DNA of 64,000 nt from Pseudomonas abieticivorans (lineage in GTDB: Bacteria > Pseudomonadota > Gammaproteobacteria > Pseudomonadales > Pseudomonadaceae). The stretch is from the NCBI RefSeq assembly GCF_023509015.1, contig NZ_CP094975.1:937501-1001500 (forward strand). Reading direction: 5' to 3'. Below the pieces are notes generated by a model. It saw nothing but the letters and a program-made list of their open reading frames with translations. It was not told the DNA's origin and ran no database searches. This document shows positions 28,888 through 37,637 of the stretch, piece by piece (the stretch's first letter is position 1; each line of letters opens with the position of its first letter). A program made the translations under genes and the position numbers.

Positions 28888-29158
28888 TGTCGATTTCTCG
28901 GATCGAACGAGGGGGGATGGTGTGCACATGAAAAATGCCCACCAGAAGAATGAGCAGGCGATCGAACCACGGATGGCTGCGCCCGCGAAGGCTGCGATGA
29001 AACAACAGCACTTCCACAGCATGCACGAATAACAACAGGGCACCGGCCAGGTTGAGCAACAGGTGGAAGGGGTGCGGCATGGGCATCAGCAGGTTCAGCA
29101 AAACCACCCACCAGAACAGTACGGTCAAGCCTTTGCCCAGCCCCCAGATGACCTTCAT
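28880..29158 (-). CDS. DUF1145 family small membrane protein
   Basis: A 92-residue inner-membrane protein with three hydrophobic segments (VLFWWVVLLNLLMP, LLLNLAGALLLFVHAVEVLLF, LLILLVGIFHVHTI). The pattern resembles the DUF1145/YhhL family. Function is unknown. Its stop overlaps the start of the collagen-like gene (ATGCGTAG), making a two-gene unit. Confidence 0.78.
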   Translation of the reverse strand: MKVIWGLGKGLTVLFWWVVLLNLLMPMPHPFHLLLNLAGALLLFVHAVEVLLFHRSLRGRSHPWFDRLLILLVGIFHVHTIPPRSIREIDNA

Positions 29159-29248
29159 GTGCGCCCCCCTTGCTGCTTTATTCTTTGCAGCACATTAACG
29201 GCTCGCCCCGGTGTTGCACCAGAGGCCGTCGCAAATAAAATAAACGCC

Positions 29249-30469
29249 TCAGGCCGCTGCCAACAGCGAGCGTAACCGCTCTGCCGCAGGCCTTGGGCAA
29301 TTGAGCTGCACACGCTCAAGGCCCAGCCAGCGCGCCATGCTCTCCAGGTGCTCGGCCAGGGCGTACATGGCAGCCTCATCGAGGCCGGCACTTTCCTCGT
29401 GCACGGCATGCACCGCCAGGCATCCCCGGGCCCGTTCGGCACGCAGGTCGACGCGGGCGACGATGCGTTCGTTGTGCAAGAAAGGCAGCACGTAGTAGCC
29501 GTACACGCGCTTGTGCGCCGGGGTGTAGATCTCCAGCCGGTAGCGAAAATCAAACAGCCGCTCGGTCCGCTCGCGCTCCCACACCAGCGAGTCGAAGGGT
29601 GACAACAAGGCGCTGACCTCGACCTTGCGCGGCACCCGGACCTGGCGCGGACAATAGGCGGGCTGGCGCCAACCCTGCACCTGGCACACCTGCAATTGAC
29701 GGTCTTCGACCAGCTCGCGCAGGCGCTGCTGGCTGTCGCCGGGCGCCAAACGAAAGTAGTCACGCAGGTCCTTTTCGGTGGCCACGCCCAAGGCCGAGGC
29801 CGCATGCAGCAGCAAGCCGCGCTGGGCCTGGGCCTCGTCCGGTACCGGTTGCGCCAGCACAGCGGCCGGCAGCACGCGCTCGGGCAAGTCGTACAGGCGC
29901 TCGAACCCCCGGCGCCCGGCCACCGTCACGCGGCCTGCGGCAAACAGCCATTCCAACGCGTGCTTTTCCGCACTCCAGTCCCACCAGGGTCCCGCGCGCT
30001 CCTGGCGAGTAGACAGGCTGCCAGCCCCCAAGGCGCCCTGCTCCACCACGGCGGCGAACACCCGTTCGACGGTGGCCTGCTGTTCGTGGCCAAACCGCGC
30101 AAGTTCCTTGTAAATGCCTTTGCCGCGTGCCGCCCGCGCCATGCGCCACGCCATCAGCGGGTAGAGCTGCAGGGGCAGCAGGGACGCCTCGTGCCCCCAG
30201 TACTCGAACAGCCGGCGCTGGCGCTTGTTGCCCCAGGCCAGCTGATCGAACGTGTCACGGGGGTACTCGCCCAGGCGCGAGAACAACGGGAGGTAGTGGG
30301 AGCGCACCAAGGCGTTGACCGAATCGATCTGCACCACGCCCAGGCGCTCGACCCGTTGGCTCAATTGCCGGCCGGTGATGGCCGCGCCCGGCAGGCGTTG
30401 AGCAAAACCTTGGGCTGCCAGGCTCAGCCGACGAGCTTGCTCCAAGGTCAGGGATAAGGGGCTGGGCAT
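29249..30469 (-). CDS. YcaQ/AlkX-type winged-helix DNA glycosylase
   Basis: A 406-residue protein of the HTH_42 family (AlkZ/YcaQ), which unhooks interstrand crosslinks and removes bulky alkyl adducts. The N-terminal part holds the VVQIDSVN motif; QID fits the Q-hydrophobic-D catalytic motif reported for the YcaQ branch (from memory). GHEASLLPLQLYPLM and the C-terminal SPFDSLVWERERTERLFDF are strongly conserved. Length matches E. coli YcaQ (about 410). It sits alone, with no obvious operon partner. I leave the symbol empty because alkX/ycaQ usage varies. Confidence 0.85.
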   Translation of the reverse strand: MPSPLSLTLEQARRLSLAAQGFAQRLPGAAITGRQLSQRVERLGVVQIDSVNALVRSHYLPLFSRLGEYPRDTFDQLAWGNKRQRRLFEYWGHEASLLPLQLYPLMAWRMARAARGKGIYKELARFGHEQQATVERVFAAVVEQGALGAGSLSTRQERAGPWWDWSAEKHALEWLFAAGRVTVAGRRGFERLYDLPERVLPAAVLAQPVPDEAQAQRGLLLHAASALGVATEKDLRDYFRLAPGDSQQRLRELVEDRQLQVCQVQGWRQPAYCPRQVRVPRKVEVSALLSPFDSLVWERERTERLFDFRYRLEIYTPAHKRVYGYYVLPFLHNERIVARVDLRAERARGCLAVHAVHEESAGLDEAAMYALAEHLESMARWLGLERVQLNCPRPAAERLRSLLAAA

Positions 30470-30522
30470 GCATCACTCCTTGTGAACATGCCCTAACAGT
30501 AGCAGGGGTACCCTGGGGATTG

Positions 30523-30744
30523 TCATTTCTTCATCGGATCGTCCCAGAACGGCCGCTCGGTTTCGCGGGTAACGTCGGCGCGGCTCATGCCGATGTCCTT
30601 GAGTGCGTCGTCGCTCATCTGTGCCAGTTCGTTTCGCTCCCAGGCCAGTTGCCGCCAGCGTTGGAGGGTGTGGATCAAGCCGCGCAACGAAAAGCGCAAA
30701 GCCGAGCCCTTGTGAAGCAGTACGTAACCTTTTTGACCTTTCAT
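30523..30744 (-). CDS. DUF1127 small basic protein
   Basis: A 73-residue cytosolic protein. The DUF1127 signature is visible as LQRWRQLAWERNELAQMSDDALKDIGMSRADV (YjiS-like). Small DUF1127 proteins can influence RNA turnover and phosphate or carbon metabolism in other bacteria; no role is shown here. ATG 30744 has AGGAGG upstream. It is divergent from the next LysR gene. Confidence 0.85.
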   Translation of the reverse strand: MKGQKGYVLLHKGSALRFSLRGLIHTLQRWRQLAWERNELAQMSDDALKDIGMSRADVTRETERPFWDDPMKK

Positions 30745-30841
30745 CGCATTGCCCTCCTGTTGGGGATGGCTCAAGTCTCGCGCCGGGGCTAAGATCAATC
30801 CAACGAATGTTTCTTATGGCTCACATCTCGGAGATTGATGA

Positions 30842-31696
30842 ATGTCCCAGTATCAAAGCATCGACTCGGAGATCCTGCGCACCTTTGTCGCGATCGCCGA
30901 CGAAGGCGGTTTCACCAAGGCTGGCGAAGCGGTCAACCGCACGCAGTCGGCGGTGAGCATGCAAATGAAACGCCTGGAAGAGGACGTGCTGCAGCGCCAG
31001 TTGTTCGAGCGCGATGGGCGCCAGGTGCGCCTGACCGCCGAGGGCCAGATCCTGCTGGGCTACGCGCGGCGCATCCTCAAGTTGCATGGGGAAGTGTTCA
31101 GTACCTTGCGTGAGCCACACATGGTCGGCACGGTGCGCATCGGCACCCCGGACGATTACGCCATGCGTTTTCTGCCCGGCATCCTCTCGCGCTTCGCCCA
31201 GGCCTACCCACTGGTGCAAGTGGAGGTGCACTGCGAAAGCTCCAAGCAGTTGATGCAGCGCAAGGATCTGGACCTGACCATCGTGACCCGCGAGCCTGGC
31301 AGCGAAATCGGCCAGATGCTGCGCCACGAGCGCTTCGTGTGGGCGCAGGCGGTGGGGTTTAACCCCCACGAGCAGAACCCGGTGCCGCTGGCGATGTTCA
31401 ACACCGATTGCTTCTGCCGGATCTGGGCCTGCAATGCCCTGGATGCCCAACAAAAGCCCTACCGGGTGGCCTACAGCAGCCCAAGCCTGGCGGCGATCAT
31501 GGCGGTGGTCAGTGCCGGGCTGGCAGTGACGGCGCAACTGCAAAGCCTGATCACCTCGGACATGCGCATACTGGGCGAAGCCGAAGGCCTGCCGCAGCTG
31601 CCCATGGCCAGCGTGATGCTGTTGCGCAACGCCACCACCCAGTCGTCCATGACCGAATGCCTGGCCGAGCACATTGCCGAGGGTTTTAAACTTTAA
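30842..31696 (+). CDS. LysR-family transcriptional regulator
   Basis: A 284-residue LysR regulator. The helix-turn-helix is in residues 10-50 (LRTFVAIADEGGFTKAGEAVNRTQSAVSMQMKRLE), followed by a substrate domain starting about 90. It resembles the group with the conserved stretch VGTVRIGTPDDYAMRFLPGIL. It overlaps the convergent TauE gene by 11 bp (GGTTTTAAACTTTAAAGG carries both stop codons). Target genes are not evident from the neighbours. Confidence 0.87.
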   Translation: MSQYQSIDSEILRTFVAIADEGGFTKAGEAVNRTQSAVSMQMKRLEEDVLQRQLFERDGRQVRLTAEGQILLGYARRILKLHGEVFSTLREPHMVGTVRIGTPDDYAMRFLPGILSRFAQAYPLVQVEVHCESSKQLMQRKDLDLTIVTREPGSEIGQMLRHERFVWAQAVGFNPHEQNPVPLAMFNTDCFCRIWACNALDAQQKPYRVAYSSPSLAAIMAVVSAGLAVTAQLQSLITSDMRILGEAEGLPQLPMASVMLLRNATTQSSMTECLAEHIAEGFKL

Positions 31697-32435
31697 AGGC
31701 GAGGATCGCTGCGCACAGCACCAGAAACCCGCTGAACAGCGCACGCAAGTGTTTTTCCGGCAAGGCGTGCGCCACTTTCACCCCCCAACCAATACTCAAC
31801 AAACCACCGATGGCCAGGGGTATGCCCATGTTCCAGTCCACGTGGTGGTGCACGGCGTAGGTCACCAGGGTGACCCCGGTGCTGGGTACGGCCAGCGCCA
31901 GCGCCAAGCCCTGGGCCACCACTTGGGTGGTACCGAACACGCCCGTCAGCACGGGTGTGGCCACCACCGCGCCGCCCACCCCGAATACCCCGCCCAGCAG
32001 CCCGGAAACACCCCCCAACACGCCCAGCCAAGGCCAGCGGTAACGCATCTGTGCACTGGGCGGGCGCGAACGCAGATAAGTCAGCAGCAGGCTCCAACCG
32101 GCCAGTACCACTAGGAAGGCGACGAAACCCAGGCGCATCTTCTGCGCATCCAGGCCCACCGCCCACAGTGAGCCCAGCCAGGCGCAAACGAAACCTGCCA
32201 TCGCCAGCGGCACGGCATGGCGAGCCTCGATACGGTTGCGCTGGTGATAGCGCCACAGTGCCAGCAGTACATTGGGCACCACCATCACCAGGGAGGTGCC
32301 TTGGGCCAGTTGCTGGTCCAGGTTAAACAACACGCTCAAGGCCGGGATCGCGATCAGGCCACCACCAATGCCGAACAGCCCACCGACAGTACCCAGCCCT
32401 GCCCCCAGCAGCGCAAACAGCACCCACTCGATCAT
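31686..32435 (-). CDS. TauE/SafE-family sulfite/organosulfonate exporter
   Basis: A 249-residue inner-membrane protein with eight or so helices. Two internal repeats begin with the family pattern GLFGIGGGLIAIPAL and LGGVFGVGGAVVATPVL. Proteins of this family export sulfite, sulfoacetate or related anions, or import small anions; the substrate is open. Start ATG 32435; the stop is shared with the LysR 3' end. Confidence 0.87.
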   Translation of the reverse strand: MIEWVLFALLGAGLGTVGGLFGIGGGLIAIPALSVLFNLDQQLAQGTSLVMVVPNVLLALWRYHQRNRIEARHAVPLAMAGFVCAWLGSLWAVGLDAQKMRLGFVAFLVVLAGWSLLLTYLRSRPPSAQMRYRWPWLGVLGGVSGLLGGVFGVGGAVVATPVLTGVFGTTQVVAQGLALALAVPSTGVTLVTYAVHHHVDWNMGIPLAIGGLLSIGWGVKVAHALPEKHLRALFSGFLVLCAAILAFKV

Positions 32436-32604
32436 GTACACATTCCCACGGCTAATAACGGCGCATGCTAGCGCAAAGATCGACCGAACTCTCACACGCC
32501 TTTAGCGCTCGAACCACCAAGAGTCGTACAATTGAACAACGATAAGCTGGCGCATTAAATAACGCGATGCAAAATTCGCTCGCACCACAGAATCAAGGAT
32601 CAGC

Positions 32605-33078
32605 ATGAACGCCGACCGCCCGACTTCCGCCTCTGCCGAAGGCCACTGCGATGATCTGCTGCTCGACAGCCAGGTGTGCTTTGCCCTTTATTCCACCTCC
32701 CTGCTGATGACCAAGGTGTACAAGCCGCTGCTGCAAGCGCTGGGCCTGACTTACCCGCAGTACCTGACCATGCTGGTGCTGTGGGAAAAAGACGGCATGA
32801 CCGTGGGCGAAATCAGCGCCCGCTTGCTCACCGACCCCGGCTCCCTGACCCCCCTGCTCAAGCGTCTGGAGGCCGAAGGCTTGCTTAGCCGCACCCGTAG
32901 CCGTGAAGACGAGCGCGTGGTGATCGTGGAACTGACCGACAAGGGCCGAGAACTGCGCGAGCAGGCCAAGGGCATCCCGCAGTGCATTCTGAGCGCCAGC
33001 GGGCAGAGCGTGGCGCAATTGCAAGCGTTGCAGCAGGACTTGCTGAAACTGCGCGGTAATTTGTCGGACGGCCATTAG
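32605..33078 (+). CDS. ohrR: MarR-family organic hydroperoxide sensor-repressor OhrR
   Basis: A 157-residue MarR repressor that releases ohr when organic hydroperoxides oxidise its sensor cysteine. The sensor Cys25 is in LLLDSQVCFALYS and a second Cys127 is near the C-terminus (GIPQCILS), so it is the two-Cys (Xanthomonas-like) type. The winged helix (about 55-110) has MTVGEISARLLTDPGSLTPLLKRLEAEGLL. The stop codon TAG is the first base triplet of a REPIN that separates it from ohr. Confidence 0.92.
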   Translation: MNADRPTSASAEGHCDDLLLDSQVCFALYSTSLLMTKVYKPLLQALGLTYPQYLTMLVLWEKDGMTVGEISARLLTDPGSLTPLLKRLEAEGLLSRTRSREDERVVIVELTDKGRELREQAKGIPQCILSASGQSVAQLQALQQDLLKLRGNLSDGH

Positions 33079-33160
33079 GAGCAGATTTACCCGCGAAAAG
33101 GTCGCCAGGTTGTTCGTCTGCAAGAGCTGGGCGCGACCTTCGCGGATAAATCCGCTCATG
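33076..33160. repeat. REPIN between ohrR and ohr
   Basis: TAGGAGCAGATTTACCCGCGAA (from 33076) and its inverted partner TTCGCGGATAAATCCGCTC (33139-33157) flank a 30-40-bp loop, with an additional GGTCGC/GCGACC stem inside. The REPIN begins at the ohrR stop codon, so the stop is provided by the repeat. Confidence 0.85.
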
Positions 33161-33219
33161 GGGGGCACCGACCGTTTATCGACTGCCTTGAAAATTTATC
33201 TTGCACGCAAACTATTATC

Positions 33220-33265
33220 GCGCTAATTTTAAAGCGTACTTACTTAGCGCGCAAAACATTAGCGC
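33220..33265 (+). promoter_or_regulatory. Candidate operator region upstream of ohr
   Basis: GCGCTAAT (33220-33227) and its inverse ATTAGCGC (33258-33265) lie in the AT-rich leader 30-75 bp before the ohr ATG; a related TTAGCGC is at 33244-33250. By position these could bind OhrR. The classical AT-rich OhrR box is not obvious, so this is only a candidate. Confidence 0.35.
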
Positions 33266-33296
33266 AATACATTGATCCGCATTTCGAGGTGTCACC

Positions 33297-33716
33297 ATGC
33301 AAGCGCTCTACATCGCAAAAGCAACCGCAACCGGTGGCCGTGACGGCCGCGCCATCTCCAGCGACAATATCCTGGACGTCAAGCTGGCCACCCCCAAAGA
33401 ACTCGGTGGCGCTGGCGGCGCTGCAACAAACCCTGAGCAACTGTTCGCGGCGGGCTACTCGGCGTGCTTCATTGGCGCGCTGAAGTTCGTGGCAGGGCAA
33501 AGCAAGCGCAAGATCCCGGACGACGCCTCGATCACCGCTGAAGTCGGCATCGGGCAGATCCCGGGTGGGTTTGGCCTGGACATCGATTTGCGCATCAGCC
33601 TGCCGGGGCTGGAACAGGCTGACGCCCAGGCGTTGGTGGACGCGGCGCACCAGGTGTGCCCGTATTCGAACGCGACCCGTGGCAACGTGGACGTACGCCT
33701 GCACGTCAGCGTCTGA
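33297..33716 (+). CDS. ohr: Organic hydroperoxide resistance peroxidase Ohr
   Basis: A 139-residue Ohr peroxidase that reduces organic hydroperoxides with lipoyl-dependent recycling. The two catalytic cysteines are Cys57 (AAGYSACFIGAL) and Cys121 (AHQVCPYSNATRGN), with family spacing, and the catalytic Arg18 lies in RDGRAIS. Controlled by OhrR encoded just upstream. It ends at a strong bidirectional terminator shared with efp. Confidence 0.95.
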   Translation: MQALYIAKATATGGRDGRAISSDNILDVKLATPKELGGAGGAATNPEQLFAAGYSACFIGALKFVAGQSKRKIPDDASITAEVGIGQIPGGFGLDIDLRISLPGLEQADAQALVDAAHQVCPYSNATRGNVDVRLHVSV

Positions 33717-33746
33717 CCGCTGCGCCTGGATAACCAAGCGCGCACA

Positions 33747-33775
33747 AAAAAGCCCGACTCATGGTCGGGCTTTTT
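33747..33775. terminator. Bidirectional intrinsic terminator between ohr and efp
   Basis: A 12-bp perfect stem (33747-33758 with 33764-33775) has A-rich and T-rich ends on both strands, placed between two convergent stop codons. Confidence 0.9.
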
Positions 33776-33797
33776 GCGTTCGCAAGCAGGGCCAATA

Positions 33798-34367
33798 TTA
33801 CTTGGCGCGGCCTTTGTACGAACCACCTTCACGGGTGTCGATCTCGATCATGTCACCGATTTCGATGAAATCGGCCACGCTCAGCTCGGTACCGTTCTTC
33901 AGTTTGGCAGGCTTCATGACCTTGCCCGAAGTGTCGCCGCGAGCGGAACCTTCGGTGTAGTCGATCTGACGCACGATGGTGGTCGGCAGCTCTACCGAAA
34001 CCAGGCGCTCGTCGAAGAACACGGCTTCGCAGACGTCGGTCATGCCTTCTTCAACGAAAGGCAGAACCGATTCGATGTCTTCGGCGTTCAGCTCGTACAT
34101 GGTGTAGTCAGTGGTATCCATGAACGTGTAAGTGTCACCGCTGATGAACGACAGGGTGGCTTCTTTACGGTCCAGGATCACGTCGTCCAGCTTGTCATCG
34201 GCGCTGTAGACGATTTCAGTCTTGTAGCCGGTCAGCAGGTTTTTCAGCTTGGTCTTCATGATCGCGCTGTTACGGCCCGATTTGGTGAATTCAGCTTTCT
34301 GAACCAGCCATGGGTCGTTTTCCAGACGGATCACGGTACCGGGTTTCAGTTCTTTACCAGTTTTCAT
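33798..34367 (-). CDS. efp: Translation elongation factor P (rhamnosylatable, Arg32)
   Basis: A 189-residue EF-P that rescues ribosomes stalled at polyproline. The loop of domain I reads KSGRNSA with Arg at position 32, the residue that EarP rhamnosylates in pseudomonads (rather than the Lys modified by EpmABC). All three EF-P beta-barrel domains are present, ending [19 protein letters not shown] 34367. It lies 47 bp downstream of earP on the same strand. Confidence 0.96.
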   Translation of the reverse strand: MKTGKELKPGTVIRLENDPWLVQKAEFTKSGRNSAIMKTKLKNLLTGYKTEIVYSADDKLDDVILDRKEATLSFISGDTYTFMDTTDYTMYELNAEDIESVLPFVEEGMTDVCEAVFFDERLVSVELPTTIVRQIDYTEGSARGDTSGKVMKPAKLKNGTELSVADFIEIGDMIEIDTREGGSYKGRAK

Positions 34368-34414
34368 TACGATTATCCGAATTTGGATGGATTTACAAAT
34401 TTCTAGGCCGCGTA

Positions 34415-35560
34415 TCATATCCAATTTCGGTAAAACTGCACCAGCGCTGCGGCAAGATCAGGCTGAGCGGCCAATTGATCGCACCAGCCTTCGGCATGCA
34501 ACGCCAGCTCTGGCCAGTGCTCCAGCACCCCGCGCCAGCTCTGGCCCGCGGCCTGCCCTTGGTTCCAGGCGCGCCATAAGTTGGTCAGTGCCTGGGCAGC
34601 TGCGGGCGACAAACCGACGATATACCGCGCCAGGAACGCTTCGAGCTTTTCCCAGTGGGCGTATTCCTCCTGTTCGTAGATGTGCCACAACAGCGGCGCC
34701 CCCGCCCATTGCGCACGCACGAAGGAGTCTTCGCCGCGCACCGCATTGAACTCGCAGCTCCACAACAGGCGGTCGTAATCGTCCTGTGCGACGAACGGCA
34801 TAATCTGCACCGTGAGCTGCCCGCGCACCTCGACCGCCCCCACCGGCATGGCCGCCACACCCAGCCAACGCTCCACATCACCCAGCACGCGCCCCTGGGG
34901 CACCAGTAAATGCGTGGGGCGACTGTCACCGGCCATCACCTGCAACCAATCGCCCAGGCCCGGGTTTTCGTACGCAAACAATGACACGAGGCGCGCCCCC
35001 GCTTGCGGGTTGACCTGCAGGTTTTTCAGAAACGCCTGACGTGCCTGCGGGTCTTGCTGGAAAGCCCGGCGCGCCTCGATCAAGCCCCGGGTGCGCAACA
35101 ACCCGCCGGTTTTCGCGGTGAAGCCCGGAAAAAAGAAAAACTTCTGCAAGCCTTTGCCCTGTGGCGAGGGCAAGGCGTGGCAGCCCTCGACCCAGTCCTC
35201 GGCACTGAGGTAATCCAGGTTCAACCACAGCGACGGCGTCGCCCGCTGGCTCATGGCCTGAACGTAGTCGGGCGGCAGCTTGCAGGCAAACGCGCCGATT
35301 ACCACGTCGGCCACTGTGGTGGGTTGCCAATCGGCCGACCAGCGGCACACCTGCACCCCCGCCTGCCATTGCTGCCCGGCGTTGGCATCGGCCGTGGGGC
35401 AGAGCCGCACGAAGGCCGCCAGGTCATCCACCCACAAGCGCACCGCTACATCGTGCTCGGCCACCAATTGCCGCGCCAGGCGCCAGGTCACGCCGATGTC
35501 GCCAAAGTTGTCGACCACGCTGCAAAACACATCCCAGGTGGTAGTGATCGGGGTTTGCAT
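34415..35560 (-). CDS. earP: EF-P arginine rhamnosyltransferase EarP
   Basis: A 381-residue inverting glycosyltransferase (GT-B fold) that transfers rhamnose from dTDP-rhamnose to Arg32 of EF-P. The N-terminal VVDNFGDIG contains the two catalytic aspartates (Asp17 and Asp21 here, matching Asp13/Asp17 of P. putida EarP). The C-terminal nucleotide-sugar site [21 protein letters not shown] contains the conserved Glu. Neighbour efp confirms the pair. Rhamnose synthesis genes are not in this window. Confidence 0.95.
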   Translation of the reverse strand: MQTPITTTWDVFCSVVDNFGDIGVTWRLARQLVAEHDVAVRLWVDDLAAFVRLCPTADANAGQQWQAGVQVCRWSADWQPTTVADVVIGAFACKLPPDYVQAMSQRATPSLWLNLDYLSAEDWVEGCHALPSPQGKGLQKFFFFPGFTAKTGGLLRTRGLIEARRAFQQDPQARQAFLKNLQVNPQAGARLVSLFAYENPGLGDWLQVMAGDSRPTHLLVPQGRVLGDVERWLGVAAMPVGAVEVRGQLTVQIMPFVAQDDYDRLLWSCEFNAVRGEDSFVRAQWAGAPLLWHIYEQEEYAHWEKLEAFLARYIVGLSPAAAQALTNLWRAWNQGQAAGQSWRGVLEHWPELALHAEGWCDQLAAQPDLAAALVQFYRNWI

Positions 35561-35693
35561 GACTCAGCCTGTGCGCAAATAGCGCCATTGTCCGCATAAA
35601 TGCCCCGCGACAGAAGGGCATCGACCTTAAATCAATCGCGCCCACGTGCGACAATTGCCTTACAGCCCAGCCCATGCCTGCCAGGAGGCCGCC

Positions 35694-36089
35694 ATGCCCT
35701 ACCGTACCCGCCCACGTATGCTGCACGTGACCTTGAAACCGCTGCAACTGGTGGGCTGCATCGCGGCCGGCCTCTGGCTGGGCGTCATGGCCATTTTGCT
35801 GACCGGCTGGCTACTGTTCAAACTGGGCGTCGACACCCCGCTGCCACTGACCCATGCAGCCCCCTCGGCCTCGGTACCCGCGCCGCCGCCCTTGCCGCCC
35901 GAAGGTGAAACCCAGATGTTCCAGCAATACAAAGACACCTTACGCAAACAGGAACAGCAACAGGCCGACGATCAGGCCCGTAGCGACGGCCGCGCCCTGG
36001 CCAGCCCCAAATGCCAGTTCTGGCTGCAGCAGGACCAGACCGCCCCCAGCGAGAAAAGCCGCGCCAATGTGCTCAAGTTCTGTAACTGA
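35694..36089 (+). CDS. Hypothetical single-pass membrane protein
   Basis: A 131-residue protein I do not recognise. It has one transmembrane segment (about residues 21-44, LVGCIAAGLWLGVMAILLTGW), then a Pro-rich stretch and a Gln/Asp/Arg-rich coiled-coil-like segment, and two Cys near the C-terminus. A strong AGGAGG ribosome site lies 8 bases before ATG 35694. It is followed 1 bp later by the Gre-like gene, so the two form an operon. Confidence 0.6.
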   Translation: MPYRTRPRMLHVTLKPLQLVGCIAAGLWLGVMAILLTGWLLFKLGVDTPLPLTHAAPSASVPAPPPLPPEGETQMFQQYKDTLRKQEQQQADDQARSDGRALASPKCQFWLQQDQTAPSEKSRANVLKFCN

Positions 36090-36090
36090 C

Positions 36091-36573
36091 ATGGATAAAA
36101 CCCAGCTGTTATCGCGCATCGTCGAACGCCTGGCACAGGACCTGGCGGTGATCACCCGCGCGGCCCAGACCGCTTACGAAACCGCGACCCATGAAGAAAA
36201 CGTCGCCGAAAACAAGTACGACACCCTGGGCCTGGAGGCTTCCTACCTGGCGACCGGTCAGGCTCGGCGCATGGAGGAGATCCGTCAGTCACTGGTGTTG
36301 TTTGAAAACCTGAGCCTGCGCGACTACGACGAATCACGGGGCATTCAGGTAGGCGCGCTGGTCAGCCTGGCGTCGGAAAATGGCGAAGTGCGCGAGCTGT
36401 TCCTGGGCCCGGAAGCGGCTGGGCTGACCATCGCCCAGGCCCACCGCCTGGTAACGGTGATCACCCCGCGCTCGCCGCTGGGCCAGGGCTTGCTCGGCAA
36501 AGTGGTGGGTGACGAGGTAACGATCGTTGTGGCTGGGGTTCGGCAGGTGCATGAGGTGGTGCAGGTGTGTTGA
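36091..36573 (+). CDS. GreA/GreB-like C-terminal domain protein
   Basis: A 160-residue protein with an N-terminal coiled-coil-like helical region (about 1-75) and a C-terminal GreA/GreB-type FKBP-like domain. The hallmark SPLGQGLLGKVVGDEVTIVV is present near residue 130. True GreA/GreB have acidic catalytic residues at the coiled-coil tip; I see none clearly placed here, so it may bind RNA polymerase without transcript cleavage (as DksA- or Rnk-like factors do). ATG 36091 starts 1 bp after the upstream stop. Confidence 0.72.
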   Translation: MDKTQLLSRIVERLAQDLAVITRAAQTAYETATHEENVAENKYDTLGLEASYLATGQARRMEEIRQSLVLFENLSLRDYDESRGIQVGALVSLASENGEVRELFLGPEAAGLTIAQAHRLVTVITPRSPLGQGLLGKVVGDEVTIVVAGVRQVHEVVQVC

Positions 36574-36585
36574 GCCGCGCGCCCA

Positions 36586-37509
36586 TCACACCGCGCTGAA
36601 CGCCCGCCCCCAGCCCCGTGCCGCGAACTGCTCGATCACGTAGTCGATAAATACCCGCGTCTTGCCCGGGAGCAATTTGTGCTCGGCGTAGTACAGGGAA
36701 ATGCTGCCGTCATCCACGTACCAATCCGGTAACACCCGCACCAGGCTGCCCCGGCGCAAATAGCCCAAGGCGAACGGCATGCTCACCAAAGCGATGCCCA
36801 GGCCCTGTTCGGCCGCGGCACAGGCCGCCTCCGAGTCGCTGAGGGTCATGCGCACCTTGATGTTCAGCGCGCTGTGCCCCTGCACCCGGTGGGTCAGCGG
36901 CCAACGGCGCACCCTGCCGGTTTGCGGCGAGCGGATCAGGATGCCGTCGGCGGCGTGCAGGTCGTCGGGGTGGCTGATGGCCGGCCGCGCGGCCAGGTAT
37001 TCAGGCGCCGCCACCAACACCCGATGGGCCACCGCCAGCTTGCGCGCGACCACGCCCAGGGGCAGGTCGAAGCCACCGCCGATGGCCGCATCGAAGCCCT
37101 GGCCAATCAGGTCGACCTGGCGATTGTCGAAGTGCCAGTCCGGGGTGATGGCGGGGTAACGGCTCAGGAATTCACCGAGTAGCGGCACCAGGTAAAGACG
37201 GCCGAACACCGTGCCTACGCTGACTTTCAAGGTGCCCGCCGGCTGGCCCTCGGCACTGGCAAGGTTGGCGATGGCGTTCTGGATGATGCTGAAGCTGGCC
37301 CCCACCTCTTCCAGGAAGCGCTGGCCGGCTTCGGTCAGGGCCAGGCGCCGGGTGCTGCGTAAAAACAGCCGCACGCCCATTCGCGCTTCCAGCTTTGCCA
37401 CGCTTTTGCCTACCGCAGCCGGGGTCAAACTCAAGCGCCGGGCAGCCTCGGCAAAGCTGCCGACCTCGGCGCTGCGCACAAAGCATTCGATGCTGCTGAA
37501 CGATTCCAT
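36586..37509 (-). CDS. LysR-family transcriptional regulator
   Basis: A 307-residue LysR regulator of the AaeR/DmlR-like group. The HTH occupies residues 1-60 (FVRSAEVGSFAEAARRLSLTPAAVGKSVAKLEARMGVRLF). The substrate domain carries FGRLYLVPLLGEFLSRYP and IGGGFDLPLGVVARKL. Starting at ATG 37509 keeps the family N-terminus MESFSSIECFV. It is divergent from the SDR gene across 128 bp and likely controls it. Confidence 0.88.
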   Translation of the reverse strand: MESFSSIECFVRSAEVGSFAEAARRLSLTPAAVGKSVAKLEARMGVRLFLRSTRRLALTEAGQRFLEEVGASFSIIQNAIANLASAEGQPAGTLKVSVGTVFGRLYLVPLLGEFLSRYPAITPDWHFDNRQVDLIGQGFDAAIGGGFDLPLGVVARKLAVAHRVLVAAPEYLAARPAISHPDDLHAADGILIRSPQTGRVRRWPLTHRVQGHSALNIKVRMTLSDSEAACAAAEQGLGIALVSMPFALGYLRRGSLVRVLPDWYVDDGSISLYYAEHKLLPGKTRVFIDYVIEQFAARGWGRAFSAV

Positions 37510-37637
37510 GGGCCACACTATAAACTTTTGGTTTACTCAGACTAACGCACTTACGGTCTACCCGGTGCGTAATCCACCATCGATACTAGGCTCCATCAAC
37601 CGCTGGCACTCCTGCCACGGCACCCTGGAGCACACTC

